A stretch of 64,000 nt of DNA from Stomorhina lunata (lineage: Eukaryota > Arthropoda > Insecta > Diptera > Rhiniidae): contig OW121742.1 of assembly GCA_933228675.1 (NCBI GenBank), positions 13,304,975-13,368,974 of the forward strand, in the 5' to 3' direction. A model generated the notes under the pieces. That model did no database searches and had not been told where the DNA came from. It saw nothing but the letters and a program-made list of their open reading frames with translations. A program made the translations under genes and the position numbers. Below are positions 1 to 11,570 of the stretch, one piece after another; positions within the stretch are counted from its first letter, which is position 1, and each line of letters opens with the position of its first letter.

Positions 1-190
1 TCAGTCCACATTTGACCCTAGCTCTCATATAAGTCCAAATGACGGCAACAGCTTTAAAATATAAGTTTTGAGAAAATATTTGTATGATGGCAAACTTTAA
101 CAAATATTTGTCTTTATGCAGAAAAAAAAGATGAACTTTGACCTTAGTGGTGAAGGATATCGCATGGTCGGCCTTGACCGACTATATCAC
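1..190 (+). mobile_element. 3' end of a mini-me-like dispersed repeat (copy 1, cut by window edge)
   Basis: This stretch matches the last 190 bases of the complete copies at 48893-49630 and 57713-58475. Shared words include CCTAGCTCTCATATAAGTCC, a run about a growing AAATATTTGT and the terminal inverted motif GTCGG..TTGACCGACTATA. The 5' part lies outside the window. No open reading frame belongs to it, so it is non-autonomous. Confidence 0.7.
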
Positions 191-208
191 TTTTTTAGTT
201 GTTTTAAA

Positions 209-1398
209 TTTAGCTCTAGTTTTCGAGATATAGCTTTGTAAAAATATGGAGGAGGTTGCGCAATAAATATTGGCGTAAGTCAAAAAGTGTTCACTTTCTT
301 GAACTAAGTAAAAAACCGAAATTCTGTAACAAAATTGTCGTTCAGAAACATTAATTATTTTTTTAATCCGAGTTTGGAAAATACATTTTTTTGTTTGCAA
401 AAAAAATATTTTTTTTTTATATTACAAAAATAATCAAAAAACAAATTCAAAAAAAAAAAGTAAGAAAGTGCTATAGTCGGTCAAGCCCGACCATACAATA
501 CCCTTCACCACTAAGGTCAAAGGTGTTTTTTCTCCTGTATACAGACAAATATTTGCTAAATTTTACCATCATAAAAACATTTTCTCAAAACGTGTATATT
601 TAAGCTGTTTCCGTCATTTGGACTTATATGATAGCTAGGGTCAAGTGTGAACTGATTATCTCGAAATTTGGCAAATTAATTACAAACTTAAAATTCTCAT
701 TATCTTCAGATTTACGAGCGTTTTAGTGAATTTTGTCTCATTTAGTGCGTTTTTAGAGAAGAGTTTGCAAGAGCTATGGTCAAAAGTGGACCGATTTTAA
801 CGAAATTTGGTATAGTGACTTTAGTTTACATAAGCAGTATTTGTTTTAAATTTCATGAAAAAATATTGATATTTGAGGCCAATATATCAATTCCGGGAAG
901 TGAGACCTATGGGAGGTACCATAAATAATGGACCGATTTTGACGAATTTCAATAGCCATATTCCCATTATCAAGAAAATGATCTATGCCAAATTTCATCA
1001 AATTATCTTTAGAATTGCGACCTGTAGTTTGATTACATGGTTTATATGGGGGTCTATCCAGCCAGACGGACGGACTGACGTCGCTAAATCGACTCAAAAA
1101 GTGATTCTAAGCCTATTGATATACTAAAAGGTGGGTCTTAGACAAATATTTCCATACATTACATACATCAGCACAAACTTATAATACCCTTTCCACATAT
1201 GGTGGTGTAGGGTATCAATATTGAATATATAACTACTCGGCTTAAAAAAATAATTAGTGATTCTGAAAAGCCATTTTGTTATTTAATTACGGTTTTTTGA
1301 CTTAGCTCAAGAAAATAAATAGTTTTCGATTTATGAGTATATTTATTACACAACTTCCTCTATTTTTTTGCAAAGCTATATCTCGAAAACTAGAGCTA
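209..1398. repeat. Inverted repeat (arms 209-373 and 1235-1398) with a transposon in its loop
   Basis: The left arm read on the minus strand and the right arm read on the plus strand are clearly the same sequence. Both run from ACTCGG through TTAAAAAAATAATTA and TCGGTTTTTT/ACGGTTTTTT to GCTATATCTCGAAAACTAGA. The loop holds the mini-me-like copy at 460-1217. The arms are diverged by point changes and small indels, so this is an old foldback structure or two inverted copies of one repeat. Confidence 0.65.
460..1217 (-). mobile_element. Mini-me-like dispersed repeat, full-length copy 2
   Basis: Read on the minus strand the element starts near GATACCCTACACC, continues with GGGTATTATAAGTTTGTGCT, AGTCGATTTAGCGACGTC and a (GTCY)-type stretch (CAGTCCGTCCGTCTGG), then GACCCCCATATAAACC, and ends with GTCGGGCTTGACCGACTATA followed by TTCTTAC. 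The layout of a conserved core next to a GTCY proto-microsatellite is that of the mini-me/DINE-1 group of dipteran non-autonomous repeats. The family name is inferred from that layout and no transposase is present. Confidence 0.65.
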
Positions 1399-1399
1399 A

Positions 1400-2620
1400 C
1401 CAAAAAAAAAAAACAAAAACGGTTAGTACCATTGAATTGAGCTTGCTCGAATTATCTTTACCCACTAGGTTTTCCTTTTTTGTTAAAAAAAAAAGCTATC
1501 AAAATCGATCACAGTTAAATCTTTTTTATCAAATCGATATTACTAATACAAAATTTGTTTTAAAATTGCTTTTAAAATAGAATTGAAAATATATTTTTGC
1601 TACTTAGAGCATAAAGCATAACTACGAAAGAATAACTGACTAAATCAACGATTTTATGCTTGACCAATGAAATAAAACCAAAAAAGGAGCGTAAAAGTCT
1701 CAAACCATTCCTAAACACTCGTAATGACGCTTACAAGCTTAGGACACACACTTCCACAATTGCCACCTCCCCATAGAGTTACCCAAATAACGGAACGTCC
1801 GTTTGTCTGTCACTCAATTCATTTACTAGAAATTTTGCTGAAACAATTTTCATTCTAAAAAATTGTTTTAATATGTTTTTATCGTATGTGAGTGTGTGTG
1901 TCTCAATCTTAAATGTATTTGTGTAAATTACTTGCATTATCCGAAATGTGCTGAATCTACACAAAAATACAATTCTAAATTTTGCAATCTTAGATTGAAG
2001 TATTTTCATGTCGGTCCATTTTCTTCTCCATACATATGTTTATGTTGATGATTGTGTCTTCATCTCGATAGTTGTACAATCTGCATCTGCAACATCACAG
2101 GGAGTGGAGTTGAATATAATAGAGCAGCTGCAAAATATTCTATAATTTGTTAAATATTGATACACGCACAAACAAACACCCACACTCTCATACATAACAA
2201 CAAATTTTAGTTAAAATTGGAAAAAACTCGCATTCATGTGTAGATGGGTTTTTCTTTTTGGAATTATGGGAAAAATTGCACCAGATTTGATAAAAGGATT
2301 TCTATTTTCAAAAGTTAAATTCTTGAAAAGAAAATAGTTGTGCAATATTTGCTAACAACAAATTTAATTTTACGAAATAATTAGTTATCAAAGCAAGAAG
2401 CAAATCGATAGAAATTCAATTTTGAAAAAGAACATGTGGTCACTTGTAGTAGTAGCCTAAACATTGGTTAAATAAAGGAAACCTAAAGAATACATTTAGG
2501 AGATAGCAGCAAGAAACAATTTAAAGACAACAAAACGATCAACATTAAAATGATAATCCATATCTGAGTCACCTCCTTAAAATTAAGTCTGATGGCTTAT
2601 AAGACCTTATCTGAAAAAAT
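1400..2620. other. Intergenic sequence, nothing assigned
   Basis: This is unique-looking AT-rich sequence with short purine or pyrimidine runs and some CA/TG-rich patches near 1885-1900 and 2165-2195. There is no open frame with plausible splice sites, and no RNA gene was recognised. Confidence 0.5.
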
Positions 2621-2624
2621 ATTA

Positions 2625-5012
2625 AATACAAATTAAATTTTTATAGAAATTGTTCAATGATCAAATTCTTCTAGAAAAAATTGCTCAATGATCAAATTTC
2701 TCTACCAAAAATTGATCAATGATCAAATTTTTCTAGAAAAAAATGATTAATGATCAAATTTTTCTAGAAACAATTGATCAATGATCAAATTTTTCTAGAA
2801 CAAATTGCTCAATGATAAAATTTTTCTAGAAAAAATTGATCAATGATCAAATTTTTCTAGAAAAAATTGATCAATGATCAAATTTTTCTAGAAAAAATTG
2901 AAATTTTTCTAGAAAATTAATCAATATCTTTATAGAAAAAATTTCTTAATGATCAAAATTTTATAGAAAAAATGGATCAATGACAAACCTTTATAAAAAA
3001 ATTGATCAACGATCTTATACAAAAATTTGATAAAAAAAAATGATTAATGATCAAATTTTAATATAAAAAATTTGTCAATGATCAAATTTTTATAGAAAAA
3101 AATAGATCAATAATCAAATTTAAAAAAAAATTGATCAATGATCAAATTTTTTTATAAAAATTTGATCAATGAACAAATTTTTATAGAAAAAAATGATCAA
3201 TGTTCAAATTTTTATAGAAAAAATTGATCAATGATAATTTTTATACAAAATTTTGATCATTGATCAAATTTTTATACAAAATTTTGATCATTGATCAAAT
3301 TTTTATACAAAATTTTGATCATTGATCAAATTGTTATAGAAAATTTTGAGCATTGATCAAATTTTTATAGAAAGTTTTGATCATTGATCAAATTTTTGTA
3401 GAAAATTTTGATCATTGGTCAAATTTTTATAGAAAATTTTGATCATTGATCAAATTTGTATAGAAAATTTTGATCATTTATCAAATTTTTATAAAAAATT
3501 TTGATCATTGATCAAATTTTCATAGAAAATTTTGATCATTAATCAAATTTTTATAGAAAATTTTGATTATTGTTCAAACTTTTATAGAAAATTTTGATCA
3601 TTGATCAAATTTTTATAGAAAATTTTGATCATTGATCAAATTTTTATAGAAATTTTTGATCATTGATCAAATTTTTATAGAAAATTTTGATCATTTATAA
3701 CGTTTTTATAGAAAATTTTGATCATTGATCAAATTTTTATAGAAAATTTTGATCATTTATCAAGTTTTTATAGAAAATTTTGATCATTGATCAAATTTTT
3801 ATATAAAATTTTGATCATTGATCAAATTTTTATAGAAAGTTTTGATCATTGATCAAATTTTTATAGAAAATTTTGATCATTTATAACGTTTTTATAGAAA
3901 ATTTTGATCATTGATCAAATTTTTATAGAAAATTTTGATCATTTATCAAATTTTTATAGAAAATTTTGATCATTGATCAAATTTTTATAGAAAATTTTGA
4001 TCATTGATCAAATTTTTATAGGAAATTTTGATCATTGATCAAATTTTTATAGAAAATTTTGATCATTGATCAAATTTTTATAGAAAATTTTGATCATTGA
4101 TCAAATTTTTATAAAAAACTTTGATCATTGATCAAATTTTTATAGAAAATTTTGATCATTGATCAAATTTTTATAGAAAATTTTGATCATTGATCAAATT
4201 TTTATATAAAATTTTGATCATTGATCAAATTTTTATAGATAATGTTGATCATTGATCAAATTTTTATAGAAAATGTTGATCATTGATCAAATTTTTATAG
4301 AAAATTTTGATCATTGATCAAATTTTTATAAAATTTTGATCATTGATCAAATTTTTATAGAAAGTTTTGATCATTGATCAAATTTTTATAGAAAATTTTG
4401 ATCATTTATAACGTTTTTATAGAAAATTTTGATCGTTGATCAAATTTTTATAGAAAATTTTGATCATTGATCAAATTTTTATAGAAAATTTTGATCATTG
4501 ATCAAATTTTTATAGAAAATTTTGATCATTAATCAAATTTTTATAGGAAATTTTGATCATTGATCAAATTTTTATAGAAAATTTTGATCATTGATCAAAT
4601 TTTTATAGAAAATTTTGATCATTGATCAAATTTTTATAAAAAACTTTGATCATTGATCAAATTTTTATAGAAAATTTTGATCATTGATCAAATTTTTATA
4701 GAAAATTTTGATCATTGATCAAATTTTTATATAAAATTTTGATCATTGATCAAATTTTTATAGATAATGTTGATCATTGATCAAATTTTTATAGAAAATG
4801 TTGATCATTGATCAAATTTTTATAGAAAATTTTGATCATTGATCAAATTTTTATAGAAAATTTTGATCATTGATCAAATTTTTATAGAAAATTTTGATCA
4901 TTGATCAAATTTTTATAGAAAATTTTGATCATTGATCAAATTTTTATAGAAAATTTTGATCATTGATCAAATTTTTATAGAAAATTTTGATCATTGATCA
5001 AATTATTATAGA
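2625..5012 (+). repeat. 31 bp minisatellite array downstream of ADGF
   Basis: About 75 tandem monomers. The first 600 bases are diverged and carry a TTTCTAGAAA version of the core. From about 3240 the monomer is a regular 31 bp, with TTGATCATTGATCAA joined to TTTTTATAGAAAATTTT. Two GATC sites occur per unit. A 17-monomer block is duplicated at an offset of 525 bases: the variant TAGATAATGTTG occurs at 4236 and 4761. The array ends in unique sequence at about 5012. Confidence 0.95.
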
Positions 5013-5541
5013 AAGAGAATAGTTTGGTTGCTAATATGCAAAGAAAAAATTTCAGTTTTGTTAGTAATTTAACATTTATTTCAAGATTTTTGTTTATAAT
5101 TTTAACTAACAGTTTTTTTTTTATAAAAAAAGTAAAAAATAGGTATTTTAACTAAAGTCCAGCATTAGTAAAAATTATAGACATATTTCCACCTAAATTC
5201 ATTTGACAACAAATAAACAATTAATTTCGTTTTTGCAAACGTTTCAGGTAATAAAATTATAAATTATTTTACTTATTATCTTATCTAATTAAAGCAAAAT
5301 TAAGAATTAATAAATACAATAGAATTATCAAATAAGTATGTAGATATTGTAGAATAGAAAGTTAATAGAAATTGTAAAATCAATCAAATCAAATTAAATC
5401 AAGTCTATTGTTGTCACAGAAGCCAATAGACACTAAGTAAATATTTGATTAAAACTGCGCGACATAATGAAGTTCAATGATTAGCCACTAACACTATAAA
5501 GAGTGTTAGAGATATTTGTTATAAACAAATTAAATCAATAA
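5013..5541. other. Unique AT-rich sequence downstream of ADGF
   Basis: No gene was recognised between the array and the ADGF 3' untranslated region. It presumably separates the transcription unit from the minisatellite. Confidence 0.4.
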
Positions 5542-5547
5542 TTTATT
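5542..5547 (-). terminator. Polyadenylation signal of the ADGF gene
   Basis: A canonical AATAAA lies on the minus strand about 62 bases after the ADGF stop codon at 5609-5611. The distance suits a short 3' untranslated region. Confidence 0.5.
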
Positions 5548-5608
5548 AAAACTTTAGAAACAGCTTAAAAGTGAAGCTTCCGATAAAGACGCACAGTAGG
5601 CGTGCTAG

Positions 5609-6250
5609 TCAATCGATCTTATTTGTCAGTAGTCGTTTTTGGGCGGCATTTGTGGAGCCGTCCTCTAATAAAACTTTCGATATAAATTCGTCCCATTTCG
5701 TTTGCCATTTCTGTAGGGCAATCACCTTTTGGTCGGGAGTCATGGCACTGTAATTAATAGAATTCAGAGCCAATTTTTTAAGTAATCTAAGATCGGCATG
5801 GGCCGAAGCTATGCCTAGGAAAGCCATATAGAAGTCATGAGTCAAGGGTGTAGCCATCCAGAATGAGGGATCATCGGAAGAGATAACAACAGGATAGTTG
5901 TCTGCAAATAGATGAGAGCAGGGATGATTACGATAGTCAGCTACCAACTGTAAGACTTGATTGGAAACAGGATTAACTTCTACGGCAATATTACGTTCCT
6001 TAAGCATTTGCAGGACCAAAGGATGTTTGATTAAAGCAAAACCATGACCAATTCGCTTGGTGCCCAAAAGAACAGCATCTATAAGATTTTCATCGACTGA
6101 AGAGCCAAACCAATTGGTTTCGCCCGCATGGAAAAAGAAATCGATATTATCAGGCATGTCCAGCAGTTGGGGTATAAAATCTTTCAAGGGACGTCCCAGT
6201 TCCTCTTGGCCCACTAAATCGAAACCAGCCACAAAATCGGGATATTTTTC
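5609..6250 (-). CDS. ADGF exon 3 (codons 337-549 and stop)
   Basis: Opens after acceptor TTTTAG|GAAAAATATCCC and ends at the TAA at 5609-5611. It contains the FFFHAGETNWFG, KRIGHGFALI and VISSDDPSFW motifs that define the deaminase active site. The intron before it is only 56 bases, typical of flies, whereas intron 1 is about 1.37 kb because of repeats. Confidence 0.93.
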   Translation of the reverse strand, partial: EKYPDFVAGFDLVGQEELGRPLKDFIPQLLDMPDNIDFFFHAGETNWFGSSVDENLIDAVLLGTKRIGHGFALIKHPLVLQMLKERNIAVEVNPVSNQVLQLVADYRNHPCSHLFADNYPVVISSDDPSFWMATPLTHDFYMAFLGIASAHADLRLLKKLALNSINYSAMTPDQKVIALQKWQTKWDEFISKVLLEDGSTNAAQKRLLTNKID

Positions 6251-8681
6251 CTAAAATAAAAATATTATAGAAATATGGATTTATGTCTTCAATCTTGTAG
6301 GATTACCTTGATTTCTATACATGTTTTTATGTATGTTTTGAAACTATCATCGTCTGTATTTCTCAAAGGAGCATAGATCAATTTGGCTCCTATGAAATCG
6401 GTATTAGCTGCCATGAATTTATCTAAAGTTTCCTTATAGATGCGAACTGTATCGAGGGCGGTATATTTAGTATCATCCAAGTCGTAAAGCTAGAATGACA
6501 AAGCTCAAAACATTAAAATCTAAATTTTGTATACAAATTTTGGTAAAAATAATTTTTACAACAAAAATCTTGAATTTATAAATTTAATAAAATATTGAAC
6601 AAAAACAAAATTTTTTGCATAAATTTTCAATATTTTTATAAAAAAATTTTACCAAAACTTTGATCAATTCTTCAAATTTTTTCACAAAATTTCATCAGTA
6701 TTCAAATAATTCTAAAATTTTTTAGAAAAATTTAGTCCATGATCAAATTTTCTGTAAAAAATTTTTAAAATTATCTAAACAAACATTTTATTAAAAAATT
6801 GATCAATGATCAACATTCTCTATAAAAATTTGATCACTGATCAAAATTTTCTATAAAAAATTTAATCAATGATCCAAATTTTCTATAAAAATTTGATCAA
6901 TGAACAAAATTTTCTTTAAAAATTTGATCAATGATCAAAATTTTCTTTAAAAATTTGATAAATGTGAAAATTTTTTATAAAATTTTGATCAATGATCAAA
7001 ATTTTCTAAAAAAATTTGGTCAATGATCAAAATTTTCTATAAACATTTTATCAATAATCAAAATTTTCTATAAAAATTTGGTCAATGATACAAATTTTCT
7101 ATTAACATTTTACCAATAATACAAATTTTCTATAAAAATTTGATCAATGATCAAAATTTTCTATAAAAATTTAATCAGTGATCAAAATTTTCTATAAAAA
7201 CTTAATCATTGATCAAAATTTTCTATAAAAATTTGATCATTGATCAAAATTTTCTATAAAAATTTGATCGCTGATCAAAATTTTCTATAAAAATTTTATC
7301 AATGATCAAAATTTTCTATCAAAATTTGATCAATAATCAAAATTTTCTATAACAATTTCATCAGTGATCAAAATTTTCTATAAAAATTTGATCAATTATC
7401 AAAATTTACTATAAAAATTAGATCAATAATCAAAATTTTCTATAAAAATTTGATCAATAATCAAAATTTTCTATAAAAATTTTATCAATGATCAAAATTT
7501 TCTATAAAAATTTGATCAATGGTAAAAATTTTCTATAAAAATTTGAGCAATGATAAAAATTTTTTAAAAAAAATTTGATCAATGATCAAAATTTTCTATA
7601 AAAATTTGATCATTGGTCAAAATTTTCTATAAAAATTTGATCATTGATCAAAGTTTTCTATAAAAATTTGATCATTGATTAAAATTTTCTATAAAATTTG
7701 ATCATTGATTAAAATTTTCTATAAAAACTTGATCATTGATCAAAATTTTCTATTAAAATTTGATCATTGATCAAAATTTTCTATAAAAACTTTTCTATTA
7801 AAATTTGATAATTGATCAAAATTTTCTATAAAAATTCATTTCATTTTCATACTTACAATTGGTAAAGTGGTACGAAATTCCAAATATTGCACTTGGTCGG
7901 CACGAAACTCCTCCAAAGCGTTATAAAAGTAATCCGACCATACGGGAGCATAAAACAACAAACCATTTAATAGACCAAATATATTTGAAAACTGCTTCCA
8001 CGCCTCATTGTTATCCAAAAATTTGACTGTGGGATATAAAGTCAAACGTTCCCTTAAATAGGCATCCACCTTATCGGCACCATGTAATTCTCTCACTTTC
8101 GATAACAACTCATAAGTGCAGTCCAAATCCGTGTCGGCGGCTGGTCTTATTTTTGAGAATTTCAGTGCTAACGCCTGCTTATCACTGTTGGCCTGACACA
8201 CCCACAAATAGTCGCGATAAGTAAGTTTTATAATAAAATCTGTGCTGCAAAGTGCGGTATCGTGAGCATGCAAGACGCCACCTTTAGGCATATTTGAAAG
8301 CATTTGAAAGAGATTTGATTTGCGGATATCATCCAAGACTTGAAACATATGCTGAGAGGGATTGAAGGAATGTGGTGTAAGTAAACCTTTATCATATTCT
8401 GCGGTCTTGAATTGCATGATAAATTGATTGGCTTCCAGTTCGCGTTGGGTTAATGAGATATCGGCTCCTAAAGATTTTGATTCTTCATAACGAAAGAATA
8501 TATCACGTAAAGAATTGTAGGCCTCGGGAGTAGGTCTGCGAGAAGTTTGTGTTTGAGAATTCTCCACTTGAGGTGGATGCTGTATCATATGATTGGCTCT
8601 TAATCCTCGACGGCGAGCTTCGGTATTTGATGTGATTAGCAAAAGGACTCCCAGAGTCCCAATGTAATTAAATAATTGCAT
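5609..8681 (-). CDS. Adenosine deaminase-related growth factor (ADGF/ADA2 family), three exons, 549 aa
   Basis: A complete gene, joined as 8681-7857, 6489-6307 and 6250-5609, with phase-0 GT-AG introns. The product is a secreted adenosine deaminase of the ADGF/CECR1(ADA2)/insect-derived growth factor family, which turns extracellular adenosine into inosine. Residues 1-22 are a signal peptide ending ..NTEA before a basic RRR. Residues about 25-125 form the ADGF-specific N-terminal part. The catalytic barrel carries MPKGGVLHAHDTA (metal ligands H138 and H140), HAGE at 377-380 (catalytic E380), RIGHG with H405, and SSDDP with D462 and D463. All expected catalytic residues are present. The length is normal for the family. 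N502 lies in an NYS glycosylation sequon. The start is the first ATG of the frame, in an AATAAAATG context. Flies carry several ADGF paralogues, so no letter is assigned, although an ADGF-A-like enzyme is the simplest guess. Confidence 0.93.
6307..6489 (-). CDS. ADGF exon 2 (codons 276-336)
   Basis: 61 codons between acceptor CATTCTAG|CTTTACGAC and donor AAG|GTAATC. The encoded text begins LYDLDDTKYTALDTVRIYKE and belongs to the middle of the deaminase barrel. The true exon has no internal start codon, because the preceding codons LYD are read through from exon 1. Confidence 0.9.
6650..7846 (-). repeat. 31 bp minisatellite array filling ADGF intron 1
   Basis: This is the same 31 bp monomer as at 2625-5012 but in reverse orientation: on the plus strand it reads TTTTCTATAAAAA then TTTGATCAATGATCAAA. 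The first 150 bases are degenerate and the last units stop about 10 bases short of the exon 1 donor site. About 35 copies account for nearly all of the 1.37 kb intron. Confidence 0.93.
7857..8681 (-). CDS. ADGF exon 1 (codons 1-275)
   Basis: Runs from the ATG at 8681 to the donor ATT|GTAAGT at 7856. It encodes the signal peptide, the family-specific N-terminal region and the first metal-binding motif HAH. The frame is open for six further codons into the intron (ending VSMKMK). Those codons are intronic, because the donor matches consensus and the next exon continues the protein in phase 0. Confidence 0.92.
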
Positions 8682-8984
8682 TTTATTAACTTTTTTATTA
8701 ATTTGTTGTAATTTAACTGCAGCGAATTTTAAAATTTGTTCTGCTCCTTACGATAGCAAGAAGCCAACTATTTCTTGATCACTACAAAATGTTTAACATT
8801 TGTTTTCTCACTCTCTTTCTCTTTGTATAGTTTGTATATCACTCTCATTTAATTTTTCTTGAGCAAAAAATAAAATATTACAATCTATTCATTGATATGG
8901 GTTTAATTTGTTAATATGTGTGAGAAATTTTACACAATTCAAGTGATTTTGTTTATTATTGTGCACTATTGGGTATTCCAAAAA
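8682..8984 (-). promoter_or_regulatory. ADGF 5' region between start codon and upstream array
   Basis: About 300 bases of unique sequence lie between the ATG and the next minisatellite. On the minus strand it holds a TATACAAA-like box near 8830-8840 and a purine-rich AGAGAAAGAGAGTGAG stretch after it, followed by an untranslated leader. The promoter call rests on position and this weak TATA-like word only. Confidence 0.3.
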
Positions 8985-10440
8985 AAATTCTATTAAAATT
9001 AGATCAATGATCAAAATTTTCTATAAAAATTTGATCAATGATCAAAATTTTCTATAAAAATTTGATCAATGATCAAAATTTTCTATAAAAATTTGATCAA
9101 TGATCACAATTTTCTATAAAAATTTGATCAATGATCAAAATTTTCTATAAAAGTTTGATCAATGATCAAAATTTTCTATAAAAATTTTGATCAGTTATCA
9201 AAATTTTCTATAAAAATTTGATAAATGATCAAAATTTTCTATAAAAATTTGATCAATGATCAAAATTTTCTATAAAAATTTGATCAATGATCAAAATTTT
9301 CTACAAAAATTTGATCAATGATCAAAATTTTCTATAAAAATTTGATAAATAATCCAAATTTTCTATAAAAATTTGATCAAAATTTTCTATAAAAATTTGA
9401 TCAATAATCAAAATTTTCTATAAAAATTTAATCAATAATCAAAATTTTCTAAAAAAATTTGATCAATAATCAAAATTTTCTAAAAAAAATTTGATCAATA
9501 ATCAAAATTTTCTAAAAAAATTTGATCAATAATCAAAATTTTCTATAAAAATTTGATCAGTGATAAAAATTTTCTATAAAAATTTGATCAGTGATAAAAA
9601 TTTTCTATAAAAATTTGATCAATGATCAAAATTTTCTATAAAAATTTTGATCAATTATCAAAATTTTCTATAAAAATTTGATCAATGATCAAAATTTTCT
9701 ATAAAAATTTGATCAATGATCAACATTTTATATAAAAATTTGATCATTGATCAAAATTTTATATAAAAATTTGATTATTGATCAAAATTTTATATAAAAA
9801 TTTGATCATTGATCAAAATTTTATATAAAAATTTGATCATTGATCAAAATTTTATATAAAAATTTGATCATTGATCAAAATTTTCTATAAAAATTTGATC
9901 AATGATCAAAATTTTCTATAAAAATTTGATCAATGATCAAAATTTTCTATAAAAATTTGATCAATAATCAAAATTTTCTATAAAAATTTGATCAGTGATA
10001 AAAATTTTCTATAAAAATTTGATCAGTGATAAAAATTTTCTATAAAAATTTGATCAATGATCAAAATTTTCTATAAAAATTTTGATCAGTTATCAAAATT
10101 TTCTATAAAAATTTGATCAATGATCAAAATTTTCTATAAAAATTTGATCAATGATCCACATTTTATATAAAAATTTGATCATTGATCAAAATTTTATATA
10201 AAAATTTGATTATTGATCAAAATTTTATATAAAAATTTGATCATTGATCAAAATTTTATATAAAAATTTGATCATTGATCAAAATTTTATATAAAAATTT
10301 GATCATTGATCAAAATTTTGTATAAAAATTTGATCAATGATCAAAATTTTATATAAAAATTTGATCAATGATCAAAATTTTCTATAAAAAATTTTTCAAT
10401 AAAAATTTGAGCAATGATCAAAATATTTGATAGAAATTTT
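8985..10440 (-). repeat. 31 bp minisatellite array upstream of ADGF
   Basis: About 47 copies of the reverse-oriented monomer (TTTTCTATAAAAA plus TTTGATCAATGATC). Sub-blocks differ by TTTTATATAAAAA and GATCATTGATC variants. The stretch from about 9540 to 9890 recurs from about 9965 to 10320 with the same order of variants, so a block of about 430 bases has been duplicated. Confidence 0.93.
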
Positions 10441-11570
10441 ATCAATAAAAATCTAACAGCGAACTTTTTTGAACACCCACTATTTTTTATTCTCTCGCTT
10501 ATTACTTAATTTCAAATAAATGAAAAATTTTATTTTCGTATTAAATTTTCTTTGAGTTTCTTTTTATTTACAAAAATTTGAAGTGAAACGTTATCGTCCG
10601 TCGATTGTTATTTATTACGAGCGTATGGTGCATAATTTCTTATCGGTAACAGCATAAACCCTGACAATGATTAGTCGAAGCGCGTTTGGTTGCAGTTGTC
10701 GAGATGGGGGTTCATTTTAATGTTTATTGTTTGCGATAAGAATTTAGTTGTGGAAGTAAGAAGCAATTGTGATTGTTAATAATTTATTTGTTTATTAGTT
10801 ATGAATTTTGATTTGTTTTGAGTGTTAAGAAATGATTGAGTATCATTAGAGATAAAACTTTGACTGATTTGGGGGAAAGAAGAAGTAATTATTTGCATTA
10901 AGATTGTTTCATTTTGGCTAATTTATGATATCAAATAATTTAAAACAAGATTTAAGTTTGTATCTTTTGTTTGCATTTATCATTATAATTAAAATTTAAT
11001 TTATCCTTATCCTTACAATTTAGATTATAATTTATCCCGTAAATAATCTAAATTACGCGATTTAATGAAATATCCTCACCCTCAACAAATAAAAAGTCCT
11101 CTTATCGCATACATTGACTCGACAAAATTAAAAAAAAATAAGTTCCAAAAAATGTATATTTGTTATATCAAATGATTTTTAGGCTAAAAGTTATTAATAC
11201 TTATCTTCTAAATAAAATTTCTAGTTAAAAATTCTTTAAGTTTGATAATTAAAGGGGCTAAAAATATAATACGAAAACGTGTCGATAGTGATTTGGCTAA
11301 TTTTAGTCTAATAGCGTCATAATAAAATATTCATTATCAACAACTTCTTTATAGCCCCTAATATAACCGCAATAATGATTTATGGTCTATATAATTTTAT
11401 TCAACTACTGGCAAAGAATAAAAGCTCTTTTTAGGATTTCAAAAATCTAACAGGAAATAATACAAAATTTGTCAATAATTTTAAATGTCTAAATATAAGA
11501 TATTGGTCAAATATTGAATATTTGGTCATATATCAACATTTTATCAAATATTTAAATATTTCCCAAAAAT
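10441..11570. other. Intergenic sequence, nothing assigned
   Basis: Unique AT-rich DNA, with a somewhat more GC-rich patch at 10580-10710 (CGTCCGTCGATTG, GCGCGTTTGG). No open frame with splice sites and no RNA gene was recognised. Distal regulatory sequence of ADGF is possible but unsupported. Confidence 0.4.

Noticed and set aside
846..1127. Frames of 83-84 codons on both strands
   Set aside because: They lie inside the mini-me-like repeat and recur, broken, in the other copies. No protein similarity is recognised.
2625..5012. CRISPR array
   Set aside because: Repeats are directly abutting 31 bp units without unique spacers, in clearly eukaryotic DNA with spliced genes.
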